From contig NZ_JBJMAV010000001.1 in assembly GCF_046600715.1 (NCBI RefSeq), positions 620,001 to 684,000 of the forward strand: 64,000 bases of DNA. The letters run 5' to 3'. This document shows, piece by piece, positions 1-7,876 of the stretch (within the stretch, counting starts at the first letter, position 1; each line of letters opens with the position of its first letter). The translations under genes were made by a program, and so were the position numbers. The notes below the pieces were generated by a model. The model saw only the letters and a list, made by a program, of their open reading frames with translations, was not told the DNA's origin and did no database searches. The DNA comes from Lysobacter_C viscosus. Lineage in GTDB: Bacteria > Pseudomonadota > Gammaproteobacteria > Xanthomonadales > Xanthomonadaceae.

Positions 1-1259
1 TCGCCCACGGCGACGTACAGCGCGGCCACGCGCTCACGGATGCGATGGGCGATGGCTTCGGCCTCGGGCAGCGCGGTTTCGGGCAGCAGGATCTTGAATT
101 CCTCCCCGCCGGTGCGCGCGACCAGGTCGCTGGGCCGCAGGTCCTGCCTGACGGCGGTCACGAAGCTCTTGAGCACCTCGTCGCCCACCTGGTGGCCGTA
201 GCGGTCGTTGACGTCCTTGAACCGGTCCAGGTCCAGCGCGAGCAACGCCAGTGGCGTGGATTTGCGGCGTGCGCGACTCGCCTCGGCCTCCGCGCGCTCG
301 GCGAACTGCCGGTGGTTGGCCGCGCCGGTCAATGAATCGGTGGTCGCCAGCCGCTTCAGGCGCCGGTTGACGTCCTCGAGCTCCACCAGCGCCTGATCGG
401 CACGCACCTTCTCCAGCCGCAGGTGTTCGACAAGCTCTTCCTGGCTGTAGGCGGCCGAGAACGAGCGCGTGGTGTGGAACGCCTGCACCACGCCGTAGCT
501 CAGCAGGAAAAAGCCGATGGCGAATATCCCGTGTCCCAGCCACCACTGGTGGTTCCATGCCCCGGCCAGCAGGAACGCGACCGAGGACTGGGCGAACATC
601 GCCAGCGAGAACAGGTACGCCAGCAGCAGGGGCGAGCGCGAACGACGTCGGTTCAGCACCCCGATGGCCAGCAGCGATGCCAGCAGGGCGAGGACTTCCA
701 GCGCTCTGCGGGCCAGGTGCATGTCCTGCGGCGCAAGCAGCACGGCGGCTGCACCCACTGCGACGCCGGCCGCCAGGAATGCCCCGGTCCCCGCCACCCA
801 GAATGTGCGAAGGGTCCGTCGCGCGGGCTCGTCGGCTGGCACCCCGAAGCGAAGCACCGCCACCAGGAAACACACCGCCATGGCCAGCCGAGATACCGGG
901 CCGTACACCACGAACAGTTCCAGGTGCGCGTCCCCGAAGCGGGTGAAGACGCCATGCGGGGCATACAGCAGGGTGAAGCCGAGCAGGCCCAGAACCAGCC
1001 AGCGCAGGAACACTTCCCCGGATGACCGGTAACAGAGCCACGTCACATAGGTGACGAAGCTGCTCAGCAGCGTCGATACCGCGATGGCCACCTCATGGAA
1101 GACGTGACTCTTGAACGCCAGCCCCGGGTCCTGGAAGACGGCGAGATACGCGATCGCCACCGCCGGCAGCAGCGCAAGGCCGACCCGCAGCAGCAGCTGG
1201 AAGGTACGGGTGGCGCGTATGGCGGGGCCTTGGAGGATGGCGGCAGTGCCTTTTTTCAT
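1..1259 (-). CDS. Membrane diguanylate cyclase (GGDEF), C-terminus cut by window edge
   Basis: Makes c-di-GMP from GTP at the inner membrane (family knowledge). 419 residues are visible from ATG 1259; the stop codon lies outside the window. About eight hydrophobic segments fill residues 20-245, a short helical linker follows, then the GGDEF domain begins near residue 285. The active-site motif is GGEEF, and RPSD five residues before it is an RxxD product-inhibition site, so the enzyme looks active and feedback-controlled. The membrane part was not matched to a named sensor domain. It is transcribed leftward, with the small membrane gene 1322-1504 upstream in the same direction. Confidence 0.9.
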   Translation of the reverse strand, partial: MKKGTAAILQGPAIRATRTFQLLLRVGLALLPAVAIAYLAVFQDPGLAFKSHVFHEVAIAVSTLLSSFVTYVTWLCYRSSGEVFLRWLVLGLLGFTLLYAPHGVFTRFGDAHLELFVVYGPVSRLAMAVCFLVAVLRFGVPADEPARRTLRTFWVAGTGAFLAAGVAVGAAAVLLAPQDMHLARRALEVLALLASLLAIGVLNRRRSRSPLLLAYLFSLAMFAQSSVAFLLAGAWNHQWWLGHGIFAIGFFLLSYGVVQAFHTTRSFSAAYSQEELVEHLRLEKVRADQALVELEDVNRRLKRLATTDSLTGAANHRQFAERAEAEASRARRKSTPLALLALDLDRFKDVNDRYGHQVGDEVLKSFVTAVRQDLRPSDLVARTGGEEFKILLPETALPEAEAIAHRIRERVAALYVAVG

Positions 1260-1321
1260 GGGATACGACCCACGGACACGACCCACGGGCAACGGCAATG
1301 GCGGGCGCTTGCCGGCACGGA

Positions 1322-1504
1322 TCAACCTCCGCGGGTGCGCAGCCGCGAGAGGCCGTAACCCACCGCGCCCACCACGATGAGCGCCAGCGGCAGGGCGCCG
1401 GGCTCGCTTTCGGTCAGCACCATCATCACTGCAAGCAGCGCACCCACGACCAGTGCGACCAGGCTGACCAGCCGAACCGCCTTGAGCAATCCAGCGTCAC
1501 GCAT
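1322..1504 (-). CDS. Small two-helix membrane protein, unknown function
   Basis: A 60-residue protein with two predicted membrane helices (about residues 8-28 and 38-55) and a short basic C-terminal tail. Two in-frame ATGs exist, at 1510 and 1504. A GGGAG ribosome site directly abuts the first but sits six bases before the second, so 1504 is preferred. It ends about 60 bases before the diguanylate cyclase at 1259 and could be cotranscribed with it. No family was recognised. Confidence 0.6.
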   Translation of the reverse strand: MRDAGLLKAVRLVSLVALVVGALLAVMMVLTESEPGALPLALIVVGAVGYGLSRLRTRGG

Positions 1505-1741
1505 CGACATCTCCCGGTGGTGGGCCCCAAGGGACCCGGCTTGCAGGCACAGGTGCCAGCACGCACTTTCCCGCTTGCACGTCCCGGTGTCTACCGCAAC
1601 GAAGGGCCTGCCCGATAGCGGCCTTCGACTGCCGGATGGCGCCATCCCGCGCTCGACCCGCCCCAGAGCACGAAGGCCCGTTTTGGGCCACACTGCGCGC
1701 CCGTCGCGCGGCCCCGACCCGCGACCCAGCCCCCGGACCCC

Positions 1742-2599
1742 GTGAAGACTCCTGCAAGCCTGCTGACGCTGATCGACGAAGGCGTCATCGATGAAGTCGT
1801 TCGCCCGCTCAAGAGCGGCAAGGAAGCCGCGGTGTACGTGGTGCGCGCGGGCGGCGACGTCCGCTGCGCCAAGGTCTACAAGGACATGGGGCAGCGCAGT
1901 TTCCAGAAGCGCGTGCAGTACCAGGAGGGTCGCAAGTCCCGCGGCAGCCGCGAGGCCCGCGCCGTGTCCAGCGGCAGCCGTTATGGCCGCAGGCAGCAGG
2001 AACAGGAGTGGAAGAACGCCGAGGTCGACGCGCTCTACCAGCTTCGCGAAGCCGGCGTGCGCGTGCCCGAGCCATTCGGCTTCTTCCACGGCGTGCTGCT
2101 GATGGAGCTGGTCACCGATGCGGCGGGGTTCACCGCCCCGCGCCTGGGCGAGGTCGAGCTCACCCCGGCGCAGGCCCGTGAGTTCCACGCCGTGCTGGTG
2201 CGCGATGTCGTGCGGATGCTGTGTTGCGGCCTGATCCATGGCGACCTGTCCGCGTACAACGTACTGGTCGGTCCCGATGGCCCGGTGGTGATCGACTTCC
2301 CGCAGGTGGTCAGCGCCGCGGGCAACAACGCCGCGCGCACCATGCTGCTGCGCGACGTCAACAACCTCACCGCCAGCCTGGGTCGTTGGGCGCCGGAACT
2401 GCTCGAGACCTGGTACGGCGAGGAAATGTGGGCGCTGTTCGAAGCCGGCGTGTTGCAACCCGAAACGGAGCTCACCGGGCGCTTCACCTTCGACGAGCGC
2501 ACCGTCGACCTGGACAGCGTGCGCGATGCGATCAACGACGCGCGTGAGCTCGCACTGATCCGCCAGCAGGGGCGCGAAGAAGCCCAGGACGAGGACTGA
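1742..2599 (+). CDS. RIO-family serine protein kinase
   Basis: A 285-residue RIO1-type atypical protein kinase with a GTG start. The ATP-binding stretch KSGKEAAVYV comes near residue 23, the lysine is in CAKVYK, the catalytic loop is HGDLSAYNVL and the metal-binding segment is VIDFPQ. All key kinase residues are present, so activity is expected. RIO kinases act in ribosome maturation in eukaryotes and archaea; bacterial members are cytosolic and their substrates are unknown. A basic RKSRGSREAR insert lies between the first strands and the hinge. It stands alone, divergent from the small membrane gene and followed by trmY on the same strand after 136 bases. Confidence 0.9.
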   Translation: MKTPASLLTLIDEGVIDEVVRPLKSGKEAAVYVVRAGGDVRCAKVYKDMGQRSFQKRVQYQEGRKSRGSREARAVSSGSRYGRRQQEQEWKNAEVDALYQLREAGVRVPEPFGFFHGVLLMELVTDAAGFTAPRLGEVELTPAQAREFHAVLVRDVVRMLCCGLIHGDLSAYNVLVGPDGPVVIDFPQVVSAAGNNAARTMLLRDVNNLTASLGRWAPELLETWYGEEMWALFEAGVLQPETELTGRFTFDERTVDLDSVRDAINDARELALIRQQGREEAQDED

Positions 2600-2735
2600 T
2601 CGCAACGGGGCGTACCGACCTGCCCTGCTCCCGGGTTCGCGGGCCGGGGCGTTCCGGTTGGGCCGGGTCTGACCGACAATGCCCCGCGACATGCCGGGTG
2701 CCGACCTCCACAGACGACGGACTGCGACCAGACAC

Positions 2736-3338
2736 ATGCGAACCTTTGTACTGAGAGCGCGGGCAGCACCCACCGACAGCACGAAGCTGCTGGCATCGGT
2801 GGGCCAGGACGCCCATACCGAGATCCTGGCCCACACGCTGATGAACGCGATCTTCGTGGCCCAGTCGCACCGCTCCGACGTGGTGGTGCACCTGGTGCTG
2901 GAAAGCACCCGCGACTATTCCCGCACGATCCGGTTCGATGCCAGCGCCATGCACGACATCGGCGGCTTCAACGAGCAGGCCCTGCTGGGCAAGGTGGCCA
3001 AGGCGCTGGATGCCTCCGGCGGGATGGGCAAGGAGGACGCCCGGCCGGTGGAGCCCGGCGTCACCGTGCGCACCATCAGTTTCGAGCGCCTGGTCCAGGA
3101 GTTGGCCCGCGACCACCAGCTGTACGTCATGGATCGCAAAGGCACGCCGATCCGCGAGCAGCAGTTCCAGGGCAACCCCTGCTTCCTGCTGACCGACCAC
3201 ATCCCGATGCCCAGGAAGACCTTCAACAGCCTCGACCGGCTGGGCGCGGCCCGGATCACCCTGGGCAGGACGATGCTGTTCGCGTCGCAATGCGTCGTGC
3301 TGATCCACTACGAGTTGGACCAGCGCCTGCAGGTGTAG
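2736..3338 (+). CDS. trmY: TrmY-like SPOUT methyltransferase (tRNA pseudouridine-54 N1)
   Basis: A 200-residue protein matching the TrmY/DUF358 family throughout, including the knotted C-terminal half (FLLTDHIPMP, LGRTMLFASQCVVLIHYELD). In archaea TrmY uses SAM to methylate N1 of pseudouridine 54 in the tRNA T-loop. Bacteria normally carry 5-methyluridine there, so the substrate in this organism is uncertain. ATG 2736 was chosen because it begins MRTFVLRARA, the family N-terminus; an earlier in-frame ATG at 2679 only adds a basic unconserved extension. The TAG stop (3336-3338) lies inside the left arm of an inverted repeat shared with the convergent acyltransferase. Confidence 0.85.
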   Translation: MRTFVLRARAAPTDSTKLLASVGQDAHTEILAHTLMNAIFVAQSHRSDVVVHLVLESTRDYSRTIRFDASAMHDIGGFNEQALLGKVAKALDASGGMGKEDARPVEPGVTVRTISFERLVQELARDHQLYVMDRKGTPIREQQFQGNPCFLLTDHIPMPRKTFNSLDRLGAARITLGRTMLFASQCVVLIHYELDQRLQV

Positions 3339-3452
3339 CCCGGGCCAGTCCCGTGGGCCAACCTACGCTGTCCCGCTGTCCCGCTGTCCCGCTGGCGCGC
3401 TGGCGCGCTGGCGCGCGGGTGGCGCCGGTAACGCTTCGCTTGCCCGGGCTAC
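3335..3452. repeat. REP-like inverted repeat enclosing octamer tandem repeats
   Basis: A perfect 11-bp inverted repeat, GTAGCCCGGGC at 3335-3345 and GCCCGGGCTAC at 3442-3452, bounds the junction of two convergent genes. Between the arms, about 3368-3416, lie three copies of an octamer CTGTCCCG followed by three of the related CTGGCGCG. The right arm with its GCTTCGCTT neighbour looks like half of a bacterial REP. Both flanking stop codons (trmY TAG, acyltransferase TAG) lie within the arms. Confidence 0.7.
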
Positions 3453-4405
3453 GCGACGGGCGGGGCTTCCGGGTCGGCGGCGCCTTGCGACCCCTCGACG
3501 CCCTCCTTGCGTTGGCCCGCATCGGTCCCTTCGCCCAGCAGGTGCGCGATGTCTGCATCCTTTTCCCGCCAGAGGCTGTTCATCCACTGCTGGAACCGGG
3601 CACGGAACCCGCGGTCGCTCTGGTAGTCGCCGCCCAGCAACGCTTCCGGGATCGCGCGCTGGCGCACGTGCATGCGGACCTCCGGGACGCGCCCGGACAG
3701 CAGGTCCACCATCGTGGGGCGCCCGCCCGGGTAGGCGATGGTCACGTCCAGGATCGCGTTCAGGCCCTCACCCATCGCATCCAGCACGAACGCCACGCCG
3801 CCGGACTTCGGCTTGAGCAGGTGCCGGTACGGCGACCCTTGCCTGGCGTGCTTGGCAGGCGTGAATCGCGTGCCCTCGACGAAGTTCATGATCGCCACGG
3901 GAATCGAACGGAACTTCTCGCAGGCACGCCGGGTGACTTCGATGTCGCGTCCTGCCAGTTCGGGACGACGCGCGATCTGCTTGGGCGTGTGCCGCCCCAT
4001 GAACGGGAAATCCAGCGCCCACCACGCCAGCCCCAGCAACGGCACCCAGATCAGTTGCTGCTTGAGGAAGAAGCGCATCAGCGGTATGCGCCGGTTGAAC
4101 ACCCTCTGCATGACCACGATGTCCACCCAGCTCTGATGGTTGGCGAGCACCAGGTAGTGGCCGTCCTTGCGCAGGATCGCGTCCAACTGCACGTCCACCC
4201 GGGTACGGGTGAAATGGTCCAGCATCCAGCTGTTCAAGCCGATCCAGCTCTCCGCTATCCCGGTCAGCAGCCCATTGCATGCCCTGCGCAACGGTTCGAG
4301 AGGAAGCAGCGCCTTGACCAGCGCCACCAACAGCAATGGCAGGACATGGACAACGGTATTGGCCCCGAGCAGGGAGGCGGTCAGTAGCGCGCGCAATGGG
4401 GCCAT
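3449..4405 (-). CDS. PlsC/YihG-type acyltransferase
   Basis: A 318-residue member of the lysophosphatidate acyltransferase superfamily, which transfers acyl chains to lysophospholipids or glycerophosphate at the inner membrane. The NHQSWVD motif puts the catalytic pair at His90 and Asp95 (HX4D), and EGTR at 177-180 is the phosphate-binding block. The N-terminus has a membrane helix (about 8-32). Overall it is closest in layout to E. coli YihG. The ATG at 4405 begins MAPLRALL; no strong ribosome site is visible. The last ~25 residues are low-complexity and acidic. Confidence 0.85.
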   Translation of the reverse strand: MAPLRALLTASLLGANTVVHVLPLLLVALVKALLPLEPLRRACNGLLTGIAESWIGLNSWMLDHFTRTRVDVQLDAILRKDGHYLVLANHQSWVDIVVMQRVFNRRIPLMRFFLKQQLIWVPLLGLAWWALDFPFMGRHTPKQIARRPELAGRDIEVTRRACEKFRSIPVAIMNFVEGTRFTPAKHARQGSPYRHLLKPKSGGVAFVLDAMGEGLNAILDVTIAYPGGRPTMVDLLSGRVPEVRMHVRQRAIPEALLGGDYQSDRGFRARFQQWMNSLWREKDADIAHLLGEGTDAGQRKEGVEGSQGAADPEAPPVA

Positions 4406-4787
4406 GGAAGCGGACAAGGGGAACGGGATGCGTATTGTCGCCAAAACCGGGTGAGGGTCATCTCCCTCTTTGGCCGGCGCCACCCGGCACCCGGCACCCG
4501 GCACCCGGCACCCGGCACCCGGCACCCAAAGGGAACCTCATATCCACCCGGCGGGGAGCCTTGTCGCGCCTCTGCCTTCCTGCTCCGGTTCGCCCGGGTT
4601 CAACGCGGGTAAACGTGGAATTCAACTTCGGCGGCCGAATGTTTCGCCGCGATGATTTTGATCGTGATTGTTTCGTCCTGCCAGGTTTCGGGTCATGGCC
4701 GATTAACCCCTGGCTGCCATCCTCCGCTGCGTCCCGGCTCGCTCCATCCCGCCAGGACACCTTCCCCCGAGAACTGAGGATCCACCC
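4406..4787. other. Intergenic region with heptamer repeat, divergent promoters expected
   Basis: This 382-base stretch separates the leftward acyltransferase from the rightward secreted protein at 4788. It holds the heptamer tandem repeat at 4481-4527. From about 4610 it becomes noticeably more AT-rich (runs such as GATGATTTTGATCGTG), as expected of a promoter for the downstream gene. No clear -35/-10 pair could be fixed. A GAGG eight bases before ATG 4788 is a plausible ribosome site. Confidence 0.5.
4481..4527. repeat. Heptamer tandem repeat (CCCGGCA), about 6.7 copies
   Basis: Forty-seven bases of an uninterrupted 7-base unit, with no sequence variation between copies. It lies about 75 bases upstream of the acyltransferase start. 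Perfect short tandem repeats of this kind change copy number by slippage. Because it is upstream of the chosen start, a change would affect promoter or leader spacing, not the reading frame. Confidence 0.85.
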
Positions 4788-5180
4788 ATGACCAAGACCA
4801 ATTCGATCGCTTTTGCCTGTGCCACCGTGCTTGCCGCCGCCATCGCCATGCCTGCCGCGGCCCACGAGCCCGACAAGTCCAACAAGCAGGCCCAGGCCGG
4901 TGGTGCCGCGGGCCTGGTGGGCGCGGTGGTGCAGCTCGCCGCCAATGACGTGGCCGACGTCAAGGTCGTGGACAGCCTCAACAACCTGGTGGCGGTCGAG
5001 AACGTGCTGAACAACAGCCCGATCCTGAGCGGGAATGACACCGAGGTCACCGTGGGTGACATCAGCCTGCTGGACGGCCTGGACGTGGACCTCAATGCGC
5101 TGGGGATTACCGTGGACGAGGTCACCGGTGTAGTGCTGGCCACGACCGGCACGGTGACCGACGTGCTCGTCCTGCGTTGA
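4788..5180 (+). CDS. Small secreted protein, unknown function
   Basis: A 130-residue protein with a clear Sec signal peptide (positive MTKTN, hydrophobic core, cleavage after about Ala25 at AAA-HEP). The mature part is acidic and rich in Val, Leu, Asn and Asp, with repeating short patterns (LNNLVAVENVLNN, LLDGLDVDLNALGI) that suggest a beta-rich or amphipathic fold. It has no cysteine after the signal peptide and no recognised domain. A near-perfect terminator follows, so it forms a monocistronic unit. Confidence 0.75.
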   Translation: MTKTNSIAFACATVLAAAIAMPAAAHEPDKSNKQAQAGGAAGLVGAVVQLAANDVADVKVVDSLNNLVAVENVLNNSPILSGNDTEVTVGDISLLDGLDVDLNALGITVDEVTGVVLATTGTVTDVLVLR

Positions 5181-5206
5181 GCCTTCTGTAGCTCAACACG
5201 CAGCCG

Positions 5207-5241
5207 CGGGCCCGCGACGCAAGACGTCGCGGGCCCGTTTT
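5207..5241 (+). terminator. Rho-independent terminator
   Basis: A perfect 13-bp GC-rich stem (5207-5219 paired with 5225-5237) with a five-base CAAGA loop is followed by TTTT. It lies 26 bases after the stop codon of the small secreted protein. Confidence 0.9.
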
Positions 5242-5333
5242 CATCTGGGAGCGTATGGGCGGCGCCCCGGGTCTGACTCCTCGCCCAAGCCTATCCCCGT
5301 CGCCTCACGGGCTGGGGCAAAGACCACCTTGCG

Positions 5334-6077
5334 CTACGGCGACAGCCAGTCCGGCGCCGGGATCTGCCGGTGCGCCTCGCTCAGCGCATTCGACCAGCGC
5401 TCGCGCATCATGGCGAAGTACGGGTCGCCTTCCTCCATGCGCTGCTCCACCACACCGTCGAGGCTGTCGTTGCGATAGACCAGCAGGTCAAGCGGCATGC
5501 CCACGCTGAGGTTGGAGCGCAGCGTGGAATCCATCGAGATCAGCGCCAGCTTGACGCCCTCGATCAGGCTGGTCCCGCGGGTCACGGCGCGATCAAGCAT
5601 GGGCTTGCCGTACTTGTGCTCGCCGATCTGCAGGTAGGGCGTATCGGCGGTGGCTTCGATGAAGTTGCCGGCCGCGTAGACATGGAACAGCCGCAGCGTA
5701 CGCCCGCTGATCTGCCCGCCCAGCATGATCGAAACGTCGAAGGCCACGTCCTGCTGCTTCATCGCATCGCCGTGGGTGCGGTGCACGCGGCGGACGGCTT
5801 CGCCCACCAGGGCCGCGGCGCGGAACATGGTGGGCACGGTGTAGATGGTCTCCACCTGGCCGGTTTCCGGGTCCGGCACGCCGTCCTGGACCATGTTGAG
5901 CACGGCCTGCGAGATCGCCAGGTTGCCGGCGGTCAGCGTGGCGATCAGGCGTTCGCCCGGCACATGGAATTTCTGCAGCTTGGAGAAGCAGGAAATGTTG
6001 TCGAACCCGGCATTGGTGCGGGTATCGCCCAACATCACCAGGCCCTGGTCGAGCATCAGGCCAACGCAATAGGTCAC
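5334..6077 (-). CDS. Anbu, proteasome-like peptidase
   Basis: A 247-residue Anbu (ancestral beta-subunit) protein of the Ntn-hydrolase/proteasome fold. After removal of Met1 the N-terminal residue is Thr (MTYCVGL), the expected nucleophile, and GDTRTNAG matches the proteasome-type strand. Anbu forms self-assembled rings in other bacteria, and no partner ATPase is seen here. It is the last gene of a four-gene operon (ATP-grasp, alpha-E, transglutaminase, Anbu), starting 36 bases after the transglutaminase stop. This context suggests that it cleaves or trims a peptide modification made by the upstream enzymes (inference). Confidence 0.92.
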   Translation of the reverse strand: MTYCVGLMLDQGLVMLGDTRTNAGFDNISCFSKLQKFHVPGERLIATLTAGNLAISQAVLNMVQDGVPDPETGQVETIYTVPTMFRAAALVGEAVRRVHRTHGDAMKQQDVAFDVSIMLGGQISGRTLRLFHVYAAGNFIEATADTPYLQIGEHKYGKPMLDRAVTRGTSLIEGVKLALISMDSTLRSNLSVGMPLDLLVYRNDSLDGVVEQRMEEGDPYFAMMRERWSNALSEAHRQIPAPDWLSP

Positions 6078-6113
6078 TCGGATCTCCCAAAGACAGGAAC
6101 GCGGGCAGCTACG

Positions 6114-6929
6114 TTACTGGCTGGTCTGCTGCGATTGCGTGATGCGGACGTCCACGTCGAGTGTTTCGTCGCCACCGCCGCGGCGCATGCCACGCACCGG
6201 GGCGGCGTCGCGGTAGTCGCGGCCACAGGCCACGCGCACGTAGTGTTCGTCGGGCGAAACCCGGTTGGCGGGGTCGAACCCCACCCAGCCCAGTCCCTCG
6301 ACGAACAGCTCGGCCCAGGCATGGCTGGCCGCCGGGAACCCGGCCTCCATCGGGCACAGGTAGCCGCTGACATAGCGCGCCGGGTAGCCCAGGTGGCGGG
6401 CGGCGGCGATCAACACCTGGGCGTGGTCCTGGCAGACGCCGTTGCCGGCCTCGAAGGCTTCGGCGGCGCTGGTGCAGGCGTCCGTGGTGTCGCTGACATA
6501 GTCCACCTTGTCGCGTACGGCATTGGCCAGCCGGTGCAGGCGCTCCAGCCCCTCGCCCTCGCCCGCCGCCGAGTTGGCCAGGGCGATGATCCCGGGCGAC
6601 GGCAGGGTCAGCGGCGTGGGCTTGAGGAAGAACATCGGTGGCAGCCCGCCGGCGTCTTCGCCGTGGACGCCGCTCTTGTCCAGGGTGCGCACCTGCGCGT
6701 GCACCGCAAGGTGCAGGTCGCTGACCTGGCGATCGATGGCGTGGGTGGCCACCGGGTTGCCGAAGCCGTCCACGCCGGTGGGTTGCAACGTCCTTCCGTC
6801 GACCTCCACGCGCCAGTGCTTGACCTGCTGGCTGGCGCTGGGGGCGGGCCATAGGCGCAGGGCCTGCACCACCAGCCATGCGGCCTGGCCGTAGTGGTAG
6901 CGCGTGTCGTGGGCGATGGTGAGCTGCAT
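6114..6929 (-). CDS. Transglutaminase-like cysteine peptidase
   Basis: A 271-residue transglutaminase-like protein with an N-terminal beta domain (about 1-90) and a papain-like core. The catalytic triad is visible: Cys in GNGVCQDHAQV, His in ASHAWAELFV and Asp in GFDPANR. In this conserved neighbourhood the enzyme is thought to hydrolyse or transfer peptide/isopeptide bonds, not to cross-link glutamine and lysine. No signal peptide, so cytosolic. It starts two bases after the alpha-E stop and sits within the Anbu operon. Confidence 0.9.
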   Translation of the reverse strand: MQLTIAHDTRYHYGQAAWLVVQALRLWPAPSASQQVKHWRVEVDGRTLQPTGVDGFGNPVATHAIDRQVSDLHLAVHAQVRTLDKSGVHGEDAGGLPPMFFLKPTPLTLPSPGIIALANSAAGEGEGLERLHRLANAVRDKVDYVSDTTDACTSAAEAFEAGNGVCQDHAQVLIAAARHLGYPARYVSGYLCPMEAGFPAASHAWAELFVEGLGWVGFDPANRVSPDEHYVRVACGRDYRDAAPVRGMRRGGGDETLDVDVRITQSQQTSQ

Positions 6930-6931
6930 GG

Positions 6932-7876
6932 TCAGAACAGGTGTCCCTGGGCGATCCTGGCACCCAGGTCGCGGGTGCGGTCGATCACATCTGTGAGGTA
7001 TTCGTGCAGTCCGTCTTCGATCACCTGGTCGATCCGGGCGAATCGAAGCTGCGCGTACATGACGTGTGCCTGGCGGCGGGCGTCGACGGCGAGCTGGGTG
7101 TCCTGTGCCTGGATCGCGTCCAGGTGCTGGGTGATCTGCTCGTAGCAGAAGGCCAGCGAGCGCGGGAACACCGCACGCGAGATCAGCAGTTCGGCGACGT
7201 GCGCCGGCTGCACCCGGCCCTTGAACAGCACCCGGTAGGCGCGCCGCGCACCGACCACGCGAAGGATCGCAAGCCACTGGTAGTAGTCCACCACGCCGCC
7301 GACGTCGGCCACTTCGGGCAGCTGCACGTGGTATTTCACGTCCAGCAGGCGCGCGGTGTTGTCGGCGCGCTCGAGGAACTGGCCGGTGCGGATGAAGCAG
7401 AAGCTGTCACGGCGCAACATGCCGTTGGAGCACACGCCGTGGAACAGGCCCACGCGCGCCTTCACCCAGTCCAGGAACTCGGCCAGGCGGTCGGCATCCA
7501 GCGGGGCCTCGACGGTGAAGTCGGCCAGTTCCTGCGAGGTCTGGTTCACTGCCTCCCACATCTCGGTGGTCAGCGTGGTGCGCACCGAGCGCGCATTGCG
7601 GCGCGCGATCTCGATGCAATTGACGATGGACGACGGATTGGCACGGTCGAAGGCCAGGAAATGGATGACTCCGGCTTCGTCGGCAGACCTTCCGGCCTCC
7701 TTGAAGCCTTCCTCGCAGCCGGCCGCGACAAGTGCCGACTCCCACTCGCTGCTGCGGTTGGTGTCCACGCGAACGGCATTCATGTGGCCGGCCACCTGCA
7801 GCAGGCGCGCGACGTAGTCGGCCCGCTCCATGTAGCGGGCCAGCCAGAACAGGTCACCGGCGGTACGTGCGAGCAT
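6932..7876 (-). CDS. Alpha-E domain protein
   Basis: A 314-residue all-helical alpha-E protein (MLARTAGDLFWLARYMERADYV is the family start). These proteins are nearly always encoded next to circularly permuted ATP-grasp enzymes and a transglutaminase-like peptidase. No catalytic residue is known and a scaffold or substrate-binding role has been suggested. Its ATG overlaps the last base of the upstream ATP-grasp gene, indicating translational coupling. Confidence 0.9.
   Translation of the reverse strand: MLARTAGDLFWLARYMERADYVARLLQVAGHMNAVRVDTNRSSEWESALVAAGCEEGFKEAGRSADEAGVIHFLAFDRANPSSIVNCIEIARRNARSVRTTLTTEMWEAVNQTSQELADFTVEAPLDADRLAEFLDWVKARVGLFHGVCSNGMLRRDSFCFIRTGQFLERADNTARLLDVKYHVQLPEVADVGGVVDYYQWLAILRVVGARRAYRVLFKGRVQPAHVAELLISRAVFPRSLAFCYEQITQHLDAIQAQDTQLAVDARRQAHVMYAQLRFARIDQVIEDGLHEYLTDVIDRTRDLGARIAQGHLF

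Noticed and set aside
4481..4527. Possible CRISPR array
   Set aside because: The unit is only seven bases and contiguous with no spacers, so it is a simple tandem repeat.
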